From Chlorophyllum brunneum (Eukaryota; Basidiomycota; Agaricomycetes; Agaricales; Agaricaceae), in NCBI GenBank assembly GCA_963576785.1, contig OY756142.1:806001-870000 (forward strand): 64,000 nucleotides of DNA, in the 5' to 3' direction. The translations under genes were made by a program, and so were the position numbers. Under the pieces are notes generated by a model. It was not told the DNA's origin, made no database searches, and was given only the letters and a program-made list of their open reading frames with translations. Shown piece after piece: positions 11,313 through 23,600 of the stretch (the stretch's first letter is position 1; every line of letters begins with the position of its first letter).

Positions 11313-14158
11313 ATGCCTGAACAGCAGGCGGGAGCAGCACGACAAGGTCAGGGAGCAGGGGCTGGAGAACCAGCGAGTACTTGGAACACTGTTCTGCGGG
11401 TCGTTCAGGTATGTGGGTTCGATGCAAGCTCCGCGACTCCGTCGCGGAGTGTCTGGTTATTCACGCAACTCATACCTGTCTTAATAGCAAATTGTAATCG
11501 CATACACCATATCACAACTGAGTGGGTAACTACAACATCCCGTTCGTCTCAATCTGACATATACCCTCGGCAGTTGGCAAATTCTTCACACCCAGTCCAC
11601 CAGCTTCCACTGTTGTGCCAAGTCAGAAATCGCCTACTCCAGATGTCAATGGAAACATACCAGAGGCGAATCCGTGGCTACGACCGCCTGTTGAGGTCCT
11701 TCCGTCATGGCCACTTGGCCAATCCCTCGATATGCACGTCTATTTGTCCACGTCACCCCACGGAGATGTGTTTTCGAAAGGAACTGTATCATCTCGCAGG
11801 GACCGCGAAGCCGGGTTACCGCAATTCGTTTGGGAGAATATCACTTATGGAGATTACAGTGACTCTCGGGTTGTGAATCGTGATGTAAAGCTCCCAGAGG
11901 TATTCATATTTTTGAAATGCCGTCCTCGCTCCTGGCACTGATTTCTGGATTGTAGTTTGTGCTGAATAATGGCACATTATGGGCTGATATATTCTTGACA
12001 CGGAATGGAGGGAGTCCCAATCCTCATAATGACAAGTTTAACCCAGTTGACAGCCATCATATCCGAAAATGTTGGTTCAATCTTGTGTGGTTTTGTTTTC
12101 GAATCCTGACACCCTACTAATTTTACATGACGCAGTATTAACGCCGTATTTCGCGAAGCTCAAAGTCAGAAAGGAAATGCATCTACTTTCGGGAAACAAG
12201 GAAGAGGAGGACGTCGGGGAAGGAATTCCTGAGGTGGGACATTTTATTATTCCGATACATCCAAGCATTCTGAGCTATCACCAGGTGGATACAAATGTTC
12301 CGCATTGGCACAAAGTAATGTCCATTGCCGCTGATTCGTGGCCAGGCCGCTGACGCTATGCGCGACAGAGCATTACCCTAGCTTTGATATCCGACAGCGC
12401 CAAAATCCCTTATTCCAATCTGGCACCCGCAGTAAGAGAACGTGTGTATCTACGAATCTGAAGGTTTCGCTCCTCATCTTCGCTGTGACAGACGTCTACC
12501 TGGTCCATAATGAGCGCGACGAGACTGGGAGCAAAGGCTTCTACAAGCCTATAATCTTTCCTAATGAATTTTGGCATCTACGGTCACATTATGTGGAAAT
12601 TAATCAAACAACATCCAGTCTGCCGCTCGAGATCACGCTCCAGCCTATGTCCTTCTTCAAGTTCCAAATATTTGCATCCATGACGGCCGGTTTCAATGAA
12701 GCAGCGAAACAGCAAGGTGCAACAGCGGCCTCGGAGCTGGATGAGATCAAACGGATGCTACTTGAGACGAACCCATGGTTCCTCGGTCTTACTGGTCTTG
12801 TCAGTATGCTCCACGTAGTGTAAGTACTGCCTCCGCATTGACATGCAAATGGTCTGATACACACATCTCCATCAATAGTTTCGAGTTATTGGCATTCAAG
12901 TCTGACGTTTCTCATTGGCGCGAAAAGAAAGAAATGACTGGTGTTTCAATCAGGTATGGTTTTCGGCCATCTCCCGTCCTCAGTAGTCGGACTTGTCGGC
13001 TTATTTTTAATCATAGGACGGTGTGTATATTTTCGTATGTGTCCAGAGCGGGGAGTTTATTCTCGGCAGATTGTTACCAACGTTTTCGTGCAAATTGTCG
13101 TGCTACTCTACCTGATCGACAACAACGACAACACAAGCTGGATGATTCTCATGGGATCCGGTATCGGCGTTATCATTGAAGCGTGGAAGGTTGGCTAGTG
13201 TTTCCTTTTATTCCGAAGAACCTCACATATGATTATTAGATCACGAAAGCGGTCGATATCGGGGTGATCCCTGCACCTGCGGGGTCGCTCCTGCCATACA
13301 AGCTCAATATCAAGGGTAGGTTAGCCTGGTTGGGTGAAGCCTATCTCAACAATCTTTAGATAAACACGTCCTGAGCGAAGACGAGAAGAAGACCCAAGAG
13401 TGAGTCTTTTGGAGTTCCGCTTCTGTGCCGAGACTATTCCTGACTTCTGGGAATGACAGGTATGACCGGCTGGCGTTCCGCTATGTGTCATATGTGGCCA
13501 TTCCGACATTGATGACATACACCGGATATTCTTTGGTGTATGAATCCCACAAAGGGTGGTACAGCTTCGTGATAACAACGCTGACATCCTTTGTGTACAT
13601 GTTCGGCTTTGTGCGTTCTCCAAGACCTGATGGTGAAGCACATGGACTGATGTATCCTCCCTAGGCGCAACTCATCCCTCAGCTGATCATCAACTATAAG
13701 CTCAAGGTTTATCACTTGGCTTTTCTCCGGGTGGAGTTGCGTACTGACGAATGTGATAGAGTGTGGCGCACATGCCTATGAAGGCGATGATATACAAGAC
13801 GCTATCGACTGTAGTCGATGATTTCTTTGCGTAAGGAATACAGTCGGCTGTGATTTCACCATTGACGTATTTGCAGCTTCTGCATCAAAATGCCATTCCT
13901 ACACCGTCTGGCTTGCTTCCGGTAAGATAATATCCCGGAATGGTCATAAGGCGGTCGCTGACGACAGCCGACAGGGACGACGTGGTGTTCCTCATTTTCC
14001 TGTATCAGGTGAGGGTCGAGTGTGCTGTTGAAACGCAGGGGAAAGGCTGAAGCATGATTTCATAGCGATGGATATACCGAATTGATCCCAAACGGGTGAA
14101 CGAATATGGACAGGTGATGGTTCCGGATGTGGGGGCAGAGTCGAAAAAGGACAAGTGA
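11313..14158 (+). CDS. CLPTM1: CLPTM1-family multi-span membrane protein
   Basis: Member of the cleft lip and palate transmembrane protein 1 family, found in ER/Golgi membranes. The human paralogue CLPTM1L has been reported to scramble glucosaminyl-PI during GPI synthesis, and CLPTM1 itself retains receptor subunits. The first exon starts at 11313 (MPEQQAGAARQGQGAGAGEP). The luminal region includes WENITYGDYSDSR and the block FYKPIIFPNEFWHLRSHY. Then come NPWFLGLTGLVSMLHVVFE, KSDVSHWREKKEMTGVSIR, NTSWMILMGSGIGVIIEAWK, YDRLAFRYVSYVAIPTLM, GFAQLIPQLIINYKLKSVAH, and near the C-terminus FLYQRWIYRIDPKRVNEYGQ. These blocks are typical and in family order, with about five C-terminal hydrophobic spans. 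The gene has numerous small introns and ends at TGA 14156-14158. Its biochemical role in fungi is not established. Confidence 0.93.
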
Positions 14159-14490
14159 TGTGGGGAAATAAGACTCGACGGAGAATGGGATTGTGGGAAC
14201 CGGCCTGGGTGTTGAGCGTTTACGTAGCTGGGAGCTGTAGTGTAGACACGTCTCCATCACTCTCGCCGCCACTCCACTGCTCTCGTCGTATTCCGAGTAC
14301 GTTGCTTGTCAGTAGCCAGACAGCAAAAATTGACCAGCGAGCGAACAATGTGATGATTCTGTTTGTTCTTAGTTCTAGGTCCGGCTATCCGAATCGGAAC
14401 CGCCACCTCCATCGCAACACGCAATCCTGAACCTGAGCACTCCCACTCGTCTTCCCCCGCTTTCCCCCTCATCGTCCCCCACCAGCCTCG
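14159..14490. other. Intergenic spacer after CLPTM1
   Basis: Same-strand gap of 332 bases between the CLPTM1 stop and the next start. It contains the presumed promoter of the zinc-ribbon gene; no other signal recognised. Confidence 0.4.
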
Positions 14491-17124
14491 ATGGTGCCCC
14501 TCGCCGTCGACCATAATCTGCAGTCATTCTCCTGCAGGTGCCTCAATGTCTGCCTCGCCTCAGCGCCGACAGAGTCCACACCACCAGAGTCTTCCGACGA
14601 TGCCGCCTTCTCGAAAATCCACGTAGGAGACGATGGCATCCGAGTTGTATGTACAAATCGGCCTGCCATATCAACGCGGTTGCTCACGGCAAATCCTTAG
14701 GCACACCCACAATTAACACTCCGAGTCAAATCGCGGGGTGTAACTATACCTGGGACAGTCAAATCGTCTCGATTTACCACATTAACATGTCTCGTGTGCG
14801 ATCTCCCTGTCTACCGCGTACATCAAATCTTTTCCTCAGAAGTCGAAGCAAAGGACTTGCCCCTGCTTCCCAGCGATGATTGGGCAGAGCAAGAGATCAT
14901 GAAGAGTCCAAGTGGCTGGATCGAGGTACATAAGGATTGTTTGGTGAGTCATCGATTTCGGTGTCCCAGGTCATCCAATGTGCATCGAAGGACTTGCCCA
15001 TCACCACGTCTATCCCATGAGCATGTTCCCTGCTGCATGTTGGGCAGCCCGTTTGTCTACCAAGGCTACAATGCTGACTTGAGCGCGTGTACCAGACCGG
15101 TGACGCCATCCCACGGGTTCAATCATCTGGCGATTACTCCAGCCTTTATTCGCTCATTTTACCCCCTACTTCAGAAGTAGTACCCACCTCCCCCACAACA
15201 TGGATATCACCTGAATCAACGTCACCCTCGACTCCGACCCCGACCATCCCTACCTCTTACCTCAGGAACCTTCCCCCCTTATTCCCACCTCCACCTTTCA
15301 CGCCTTCACATCCTGCCTTCCTGCACCTGGTCTCTTTGGCGGAGAAAGAATCTCAGGCTCTCCGCAAATCCGCCGACGAGGAACTCGCGACGATCGTGAG
15401 AGCCAAAGCTGTGGAGGTTCAGGCCACTGAGGCTGAGCTCAAAGTACAAGTCGAGCGACTCTGGCTCAGATTCAGACAAGGCATGGAGAAGGTCCAGCAT
15501 GACCGACCCCAGGCTCCTTCATTCTCCGGTACCCGGTCATCTACTACAAGAACGAGCGAACCCCGAAATAATAAGGTACCTGTTGCCGTCCGTGATTTTG
15601 TCCCCGTATCTGTAACAGCTCCTACGAGATCCACGCCACCTCCACTTCCTGTGTCAGCGCTTTCGGCATCTCTTGCGAATTCAAATCTCCATCAGGCGAT
15701 AGCAGACAAAAACGCCCGTAATTCCAATCTCTCTAATGGTTCCGAGGCGGCACTTTCTATGCGCTCGGGTTCTCCTACTCTCGTACCGACCTCGACCAAC
15801 GAACGTGAAACCACGAGTGTTCTCCAATTTAAGCGGGTCATCGATGACACCATCAATACCGCGGTGAGTTTCCAGTATTTCATGAACATCGGAGAAGAGA
15901 TAGCCCGGCATCGACAAGACCGGGAACAAGAAACTGGGCCGGATCATGACGAGACGATGGGGATCCCCGGTCCATCGAGCCGCCCAATAAACGGTAACGA
16001 CAACAGACCATCAAACACCGCCAACAATGAACTTGCCACGAAAGATCAAAATGAAGCCAAGGAGAAGAGGGAGCCAAAGGATAAGATTAGGCATGTTCAC
16101 TTTAATGTTCAATCCACAACCAAAGGAACCAAGCCTTCAAATGCGAAAAAGCACGAGAAATCAAGCAAGCCTGACTCGGGAGGCTAGTATTTTCATCCTC
16201 GAGTATGATGTCATGTATTAACGCCATCGATAGAAATGGTCTTTGCCCTCGATGACGACGCCGAAGGTGATGATCAAGCTTCAGGAGTCAGGGCCTCATT
16301 ACCCCTACTCGAACAACCAGCCATCCCTCCGCGGGCGAGGAGAACAAAGCCTCAACATGCCGCGGGTTTACCAGCGTCGTTCTTGGGCTTGCGCCCAGCA
16401 TCGCTTCCCGTTCCCTCGCAGATGCGGTCTGGTCGGCCACCCAACAGTGATGCCTACTCCAACAATATCATGCTGTCATTGCCACGACCGTCGGAACCGG
16501 TGTCCAAGACAACAGACGGGGAGACCGAAGGGAAGGAAGACACAACCGATCAGGAGACAAGCGAAGACACGACCGATTCTAGCCCTCGACCCACCTCGGA
16601 TTCGGAGAGTGATTCAGAAGGTGAATCTTGGTTCTTTTTCACGCGTAAATATGTATTTACTCACGCATCGCTAATTTTATGGCCTTTCAGACCATGGATA
16701 CGAGTATCACTACCATAATCGATATGGCATCCCGGGATCTTTACCCATCAATATCGTGTCCTCGATCCGACCCCGTGAAGTTCTTTCGTTGGCGTCATAT
16801 CAGCCAAAGTCGTCCGCCGCTGAACATCAACAAGTTGTGGCAACAGCGCCTACAGGCGGCCCTGGACATTCTAAGAGGATGTCGGGTTCGGCAATCAGGA
16901 AAGCCGCGTATGCTGCACGGGATCGGTTCAGATCTTTGGATCCTGGAAATCTGGATTTTGTCGCCGAGGAGGATGAAGAAGAAGACGACGAAGAACGAAG
17001 TGACAAGAAAGCTGTGGCGCAGAGTGTGGAATCTGGCGAAAGGGCGAGGAGACACACATTGAGGATTTTGCAGACAAGAGCCAAGGTACCCGAGGAGGGA
17101 ATGTGGCGGAGTCTTGCGTCATAA
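14491..17124 (+). CDS. Conserved fungal protein of unknown function with N-terminal cysteine-pair domain
   Basis: I do not recognise a characterised family. After splicing 14648-14700, the N-terminal 120 residues form a compact domain: FSCRCLNV, then GDDGIRVAHPQLTLRVKSRG, then LTCLVCDLPVYRVHQI. The C-x-C and C-x-x-C pairs suggest a zinc ribbon related in pattern to Yippee/Mis18-type folds, but this is a guess. A second intron at about 14944-15094 joins EVHKDCL to TGDAIPRVQ. A helical stretch (residues about 190-240, EKESQALRKSADEELATIVR) and long Pro/Ser/Thr-rich disorder follow. The C-terminus is acidic (EEDEEEDDEERSDKK) and ends EEGMWRSLAS. Joining exons at 16182/16234 appears to need a GC-AG intron, since the frame otherwise stops at 16187. 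The last intron runs from about 16621 to the CAG before 16691. It could be nuclear, given its charge and disorder. Confidence 0.7.
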
Positions 17125-17830
17125 TTGTGTGAATTCAAGCCAGAGCTGGAGACACTGGAGTGTTGTGTAATTGAACGAAACCGGGAAATGTGAAGCGGCA
17201 AACTCTCATGGCATTGCAGTGATACCAGTTATCCTCATATCATCTTCATCGACCACCTAACCCTCATCCACTCGAACCCATACACGCTCATCATAAGCCA
17301 ACGCATGAACCTGGCAGGGCTCACTACGAGAATCGAGAAAACCCACAAAAAAAATACTGTTTTTTTTTGCGCATCTGTATTACCCTTCAGTTAGTTTAGT
17401 TTCTTTATTAGCGCTTTCCTTGTTTCGCAGTTTGTGTGCATAGTTGTTATATGTGTAGTTTGTACATTTAATGTCTGTCCCCTGGTAATAAGAGCTGGTG
17501 ATGTTTTCCCATGATCCATGCTTCTCTTCCTAGCAATCTGTGTGGTGTGTATTTGCATGTACAGTTGGAGGCGTGGCGAGGGGCCTGTCTGTAATTTGTC
17601 AAATTCAGCCACCCCGTCAATCCTTTTTGCCCTACTCTTGTTACGATAATGCCAACTCTCGTTTAGTAGAGGGCGCCAATAGGAGACGCCAAGCGCCCAC
17701 AATTATCTTGCGAGATTAGCATTACTAGAGACATAAAAAGTTCGTGTGTCTATGAGGGAAAACAAGAGAGGGGAGGACAAAACAAGAGAGCCAAGTCCGG
17801 ACATTTGAAACCCAACTCACTACCCCTTCT
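17125..17830. other. Convergent 3' intergenic region
   Basis: Lies between the 3' ends of the zinc-ribbon gene and the SET5-like gene. It contains A/T runs near 17346-17369. The frame at 17391-17702 minus has no recognisable domain. Nothing else seen. Confidence 0.4.
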
Positions 17831-19267
17831 TCACTCAACATCAGCAGAACTCTCCGCAGCCTTCTCCTCTTGCGTCACCCGTTCCTTCTCTTCAAACCTC
17901 CTCGCACTTTCCTCAACCTTACTCTCATCCTTCCCTTCTTCAACACCCTCCTCACCCCTTTCTTCCTTAGTCAGCTCCTTACCCTCCACTTCACATCTCT
18001 CACAAGGACAAGCAAACCTCCATCCACGTGCCAGCTCGACGCGCCTGCGCCTTCTGGCATCTAGGATACTCTCGTTTTCGCCAGGACTCGTGTCTATGTA
18101 CGCGACGGTCACTTCATCGCCCTTTTTGAGGTCTTTAGCGGCCACAATGTGTAGCTCGGTTGTTCCGGATGGGAAAGTGAGTTTTGCACTTGGTGCGCAG
18201 GAATGGTTGGTGTATGAAGAGAGGGTATAAAGTGCGGAGCCAAGTTGTTTTTGGGTGCCTGCGGGGGTACGAGTCTTTTCTTGGTCTTCAGGACGAGCGG
18301 TAGACTCGGGCTATTAAAAGTAAGATTATCAGTTCGATGTCAAATTGGGAAGAAAATGGGAATACAAACCTTGACATCCCGACTACCAACGCCAATTGCG
18401 TTATACAACATCTTCCCAACCAACGTCGCATGCCTCTCCTCCGTCACAAACTGCTCAAGACCGGGTAAGGTTTTCTCAAGCACAGCCGAAATCAATGGCA
18501 ACTCTTCTTCTTTGGGTTTGACCTCCAAGTACCTCAACCTCTCCATGTGATCCGCAAGCAGATACTCACCCTCATCCGCATCCGTAAAATCACCTTCCTT
18601 AGTCTTACTCTGTTTCTGTGTGACTTTCCCGGACAATTTGGCAGTTTCAAGAGCGACTTGTCTAGCGATGAAACGAGCAACAAGGAGAGGCGCAGAACGA
18701 TTTTCTTTCTTGAGATATTCGATGAATTTGTCCTGAGCGACTTTTCGTCCTGCGGTGTCTAGTGCCGGGCTGCCTGGAGGTGCGAGTTCGGGAGGGAGAG
18801 GAGGCTCCAATGTGAAGAGGAGGGATGTGGATTGGGCTTTGTTGGTGTTAAGACATGCCTCAGAGCAGTAGGTGCTTCCTAGGAGGTTAGCGTCTTCGGG
18901 TGGTTGGAGGGATGGAGAGACGGGTTGTGGGATTTCGCGAAAGCAATGCGAGCAGTACTTTCCAGAATTTTCGAGGTCGGGATCGAGGACTGCTACGACG
19001 GGGAATTCCTGTTGATAGATAGGGTATTAGTCTAGCGTTTTGATGAGAAGAGGGAAAGGGGATAAGTTACTTTGTAAATAATCTCGCCGGCTGCGATGTC
19101 CTTGGTGACGAGGAGAACCTTACGACCGTTCTCACTTGGCTTGATATCGACATTCGTGGATTTGGGAGGGAAATGGTCATAATACCCTGTTCTCAAGCTT
19201 AGCCGCTAGCCCGAAAATCGGAAATAAAGGGAAGTGGTGTACACTCACCGGAAGCTCGAGCAGCAAC
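17831..19267 (-). CDS. SET5: SET5-like SET-domain protein lysine methyltransferase (5' exon unresolved)
   Basis: Probable histone/protein lysine methyltransferase of the SMYD/Set5 group, in which a SET domain is split by a cysteine-rich insert. Read from the first certain exon: the SET N-part (GRKVLLVTKDIAAGEIIYKE), a zinc-binding insert with the pairs YCSHCFREI and YCSEACL, a helical middle, then the SET core SYTNHSCAPSAKLTF (the NHSC motif lines the SAM pocket) and GDEVTVAYID. The post-SET cysteines are FACPCERCEVEG. The C-terminal tail is Glu/Lys-rich, as in yeast Set5. The first certain exon begins after TTTAG at 19268 (VAARASGYYDHFPPKS across the next intron). The initiator exon must lie in 19270-19470, but no ATG there joins in frame with a good donor, so the start is open. 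The neighbour TOM20 ends only about 200 bases upstream on the same strand. Confidence 0.85.
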
Positions 19268-19474
19268 CTAAATTGATGGCGGAAGAATCCAAAAAAATGC
19301 ATATTAGAACATGGTATATGCAAGGAAAGATGACGAGAGGGGAGATATGATGACATAGGCATTTTGGGCCAGCAGGGCAAGGAGTGAGGAGTTTGTATGT
19401 AAAAAATGTTCATGTTCTTGTTCACAAGATCAAGACCCTTTCTTCAAACGCACTCCCAATCGATTTTTTGGCGC

Positions 19475-20255
19475 TCACGACGTGGGGTCGGTGTCGGTGA
19501 GCTTGTCCCATTCATGTGAGGATGTCTCCGAAGGTGGTCCGCTTCGTACTGGACTCGCCTCACCCGGTTCCTCTTCTACCGGCTGAACTTTGGGGGAAGA
19601 AGGAGCACTTACATCCAAGTTTGTCAATTCAATGATGAGCTAGAGGGCACCCTTCAGTTATTGTATGTAATGGTGAGGAGTAAGTACGGACCTTGAAGAG
19701 AGGCTCGGGAACAGTCTTCTGGTAGATGACAATGAGCTCTACAGGCGAGGGATATACACGAAGGGCCTTGTAGAACGCAATGGCAGCGGGGAGATGGAAG
19801 GTAGGGCCTGAGTACGTGGAGAGATGAGCGATTGCCTGGCAGGTAGTGGAAAAGACGAACCTTGAGCGGCGAGTTGCTCGCCCATGCCAACCTGGGTCAT
19901 GAAGTAGGATTCCTTCTCTTCAGTGGTAGTGGGAATGCTCTCGTGCTTGACTTGCTCCAGTGCCGCGCGCAACATTTCCGAGGTGACATTGCTCGAGGAG
20001 GCGGCACTGCCAGGGGGCGTTGTGCTCTTTTCCTGAGCTACGGTCTTGTCGACACGTTTTTTGTCCTTGCCTTTGGATGGGGAATGTGAGCTGCGCGTGT
20101 AGCTGGTGAGAGAACGGGGTACACTTACGGAGCTTCCTACGGAACTGGGTGTCGTTCCTGCGCTTGTAGTCAAAGTAGACGACGTAGGCAAGAACGCCAG
20201 TTGCGAGGGTTGCAGCAGCAATGGCAAGGACGTTCCTCGACTTTGTTTCTGACAT
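19475..20255 (-). CDS. TOM20: TOM20 mitochondrial import receptor subunit
   Basis: Outer-membrane receptor that binds the amphipathic presequences of mitochondrial precursors and passes them to the TOM pore. The start at 20255 gives MSETKSRNVLAIAAATLATG followed by the rest of a single N-terminal membrane anchor and a basic cytosolic flank (FDYKRRNDTQFRRKLR). A charged linker, a Ser-rich stretch and the TPR-like receptor core follow: EMLRAALEQVKHESIPTTTE, EKESYFMTQVGMGEQLAAQ, FHLPAAIAFYKALRVYPSP and ELIVIYQKTVPEPLFK. The C-terminus is Pro/Glu/Ser-rich and ends in DTDPTS. The domain order and length match fungal Tom20. It lies head to head with PSY2, with 396 bases between the start codons. 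Confidence 0.95.
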
Positions 20256-20651
20256 TTTGTGGGGTGTCGCGAGCTGCACTTTCGCCTGCCCAAACTTTTC
20301 CTCACATGCTTACATCATCTCTCGGAAGCCACCGATGGCGTGACGTGACAAGCGCTAAGTATAATCGTTTCTATTCTCTGGACGGTGCGAATGGGATACA
20401 CTGTTGGCAGGTGCCGCGCCTAGGTGTCACAGATGACATAAGGACGTATAACGTTCGCGAAGGACTATACAAAGTGCTTTAGTGAGATGAAATTGAAATA
20501 CTCCTGATCGAGTGAGTTGTGGGTGTCTGTGGACGGCGTGGGGGAGTGACAGGGCAGGGGTGTGACAGAGGCTTGGTGTTTTGGACGTTTACGTTCATTT
20601 TTCGTTGATCACGGCTACGGAGCGTCAACTCTCCTTCTCCTCCCATCCCCA
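20256..20651. promoter_or_regulatory. Shared divergent promoter region of TOM20 and PSY2
   Basis: 396 bases between two oppositely oriented start codons. No TATA box or recognised factor site stands out. Its role as a bidirectional promoter is inferred from gene orientation. Confidence 0.4.
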
Positions 20652-23600
20652 ATGAGCGCCTCTGCCGCTCTGCAGCACCCACATCCCCATTCCCCCTCTC
20701 ACGACTCTTCTCTCCACCCAGCAACACCCGACCTACCCTTTCCCTCCCCCGAAACCCCACACACATCCTCCGACCCCGAATTATCTCTCCCTGCACGCTC
20801 TTCTCCCTCTCCCCAGCACCAATCCCTGTCCCCAAATTCCCAAGATGCTCTAAGAGATTCCGCAGCCGTGCCTGATCCTTCTGCGCATCCGAATACATCA
20901 TTGGAGCCCCAAACAAGGCAACCCGATGTGCATCAGCACCAACAGCAAGACGTCAAAACTGAAGGGGTAGAACCCTCGCTCAATGGCACAAATGGCACCA
21001 TCGAACTCGTGGAGCATACTCCAGGCACCATTGCTATCGAGGAAGCCGTCGGACTCACTGAGGAGACTGGTGAATGGGTCCAGGAGGGTGACCAGATGAA
21101 GCGCGTCAAGGTTCGTCTCCTCTTTCTCTCGTGTGCCACCCTCGTCTGTCCTTGAACTCAAATTCACCCCGTTGCCCTTACCAGGTCTACGAGCTAATAG
21201 GTTCACGGTGGATAGATCAGGGAACTGCCTTTTGCTTCGGACAGTTCCAGGAGGATTCAGGAGAGGCTCTTCTCATTGCTCGCGCAGAAAGAGACTTCAA
21301 TGATGTTATTCTCCGCACTGTCATACGTTCCAACGACGTCTATCAGCGGCAGCAAGGTACGTATGCTCTCATAGTCTTCTATTCCATTCAGTCTATCGTC
21401 CGGTCTTCACGTCCCTGCTTTTTCATATTCTTCGGTTCACCTTGATTCAATTCGGTCAGGGCACTGACGCTTGACGTACTAGATACGCTTATCGTATGGA
21501 CGGAGCCCGACGGTGTAGACTATGCGCTGAGCTTTCAAGATCCTGAGGGCTGCTCCGAGGTATGGAACTTCATTTTGGAGGTCCAGCAACACATGAACAA
21601 CATCGGTGCGTACCCAGGTCATTACATGCATACCTCCCTGACCCCTGTACACTTCTCCTAGAAGAGGCCAGCGGTCTTCCATCATCACCTACCCTCGGCT
21701 CCGACGGCTCTGTCACCACTGCAAGCATTATCCGCTCAGGCCATCTCCCCACTCCACAACTCGGTATTATCGGCGAAATAGAACGTGCGATCAAAGCGCT
21801 TGCACGAACACAAACAATCAAGGAACGAATATGCGAATACATCCAACATGAGGTGAGTCATACACCCCAGCCATTCCTATGTCTGCACAACACACATGTC
21901 TGTCTCCATGTATCACCTGCCTTCAATACACTCGTTTCACATCTCATGTATACTCCTGTGACGGACGACTGATGCTGATGTCCATGTGCTTTTTTCTTTC
22001 CCAAATCCCTGTGCTTGTGCTTGGGTAATTCCAGGAATACATCAAATCTTTGACTGATGTCTTGAATACCGCCGAGGATCTGGAGAGCTTGGAGAATCTC
22101 CATGCACTATGTAGCCTCATGCAGACCATCTGTATGTCCCCATCAACTCAATCCACGGATACAAAATGGCTCACTGATACCTTCATAGTAATGCTTAATG
22201 ACCATAACCTGTACGAACACATCCTGGAAGATGAGCTATTTTACGGCGTCGTTGGCATGCTAGAATGTACGCAGCTTGCATTTACCGCTCACCTTCTGGC
22301 TAACTTGTTCCATTTCCTCAGATGACCCTGATTTCCCCACTCATAAGGCCAATTACCGCGAATTTCTCAAACAAGCCACCCAATTCCACCAACCCATCCC
22401 CATCCACGACCCTTTAATCCAACGGAAAATCCACCACACCTACCGCCTCCAATTCCTAAAGGACGTCGTCCTTGCCCGTGCCCTTGATGATTCAACATTC
22501 AATGTCCTCAATTCGTGTATTATCTTCAACCAGATTGATATCATATCGCATATACAACAAGACCAGATGTTCCTGAAGGAGATTGTACGGCTATTTGTGG
22601 ACGAGGAGGTTTTGATGGGTGGTGCGCAGAGATACCAGCTGCAATTGCAGATGATGCAGCAGCAACAACAACAAATGCAACAAATGCAACAACGTTTACA
22701 GGGACCTGTGGTAATCAGTTTATCCCCGGCGGACCAGGAGGAGGGCAATGGTTCTGGAGTTGGCACTGTGAATGGTGAGAGGGTGAATGTGAAGAAAGAA
22801 GATGATAGCATGGATGTGGATAATATTCCCAAACCTGCTCCTACTCCTCCAGCACCGGCATCCACCATAACAACACCTCCAGGAAATTCACCGAGACTCC
22901 CGATGAATGGAAACCTGATCGTAAACGGACGTACAGGAACACCTACCACTCTTACTCCCAACCCTCGTGCAGGCACATATAGCTTCGCCCCTCCAGACGA
23001 CCTAACCGAAGCTGAAGTCAATCAACGTCGTGAAGTCGTTCTACTCATCCAGCAACTTTGTATCATGGGAAAAAATGTACAGCTCCCCGCCCGGATGGCG
23101 CTCTTCCGCATTTTAGTCGACAGAGGAATTCTTTTTGCAGTACAATGGGCTATGAATCTCCCAGAAAGCCTTGATGCAAACAAACAGATGATTTCGGCTA
23201 GTGGAGAGGTGCTCTCAGCACTATTGGACCATGATTTAAATGGTGTGAGGGGACATGTGTTGAAACAGGTTATGGCGATTGAAAAGGAGAGAGCTGCCGG
23301 GAAGAGAGGTGCCGAGAAGGCGGAGACATTGTTGGAAATGGTGTGTAGGATTATGGCGAGGAGCAAGGATTTGGCGGTGCAGAGTCTTGTTGGGGACGCG
23401 TTAAAGGTGTGGATGGATACGCCTAGTGGAGATCCACCTGGAGGAGTTGGTGAGGCATCACATGTGAGTGACGATAGACTTGTCTTCCTTTGCGTATTGT
23501 GTGAACGCTGACTATGCGTCGATCAGGCTGTTGCTGCTCCGAAAATCCCGGCGAAGAAGGATGATGCTGGTACTGAGCGATTTTTAGAGTACTTTTATAA

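Noticed and set aside
22640..22690. CAG-rich stretch in PSY2 as a separate repeat element
   Set aside because: Interrupted by other codons and wholly inside the coding frame; ordinary Gln-rich linker.
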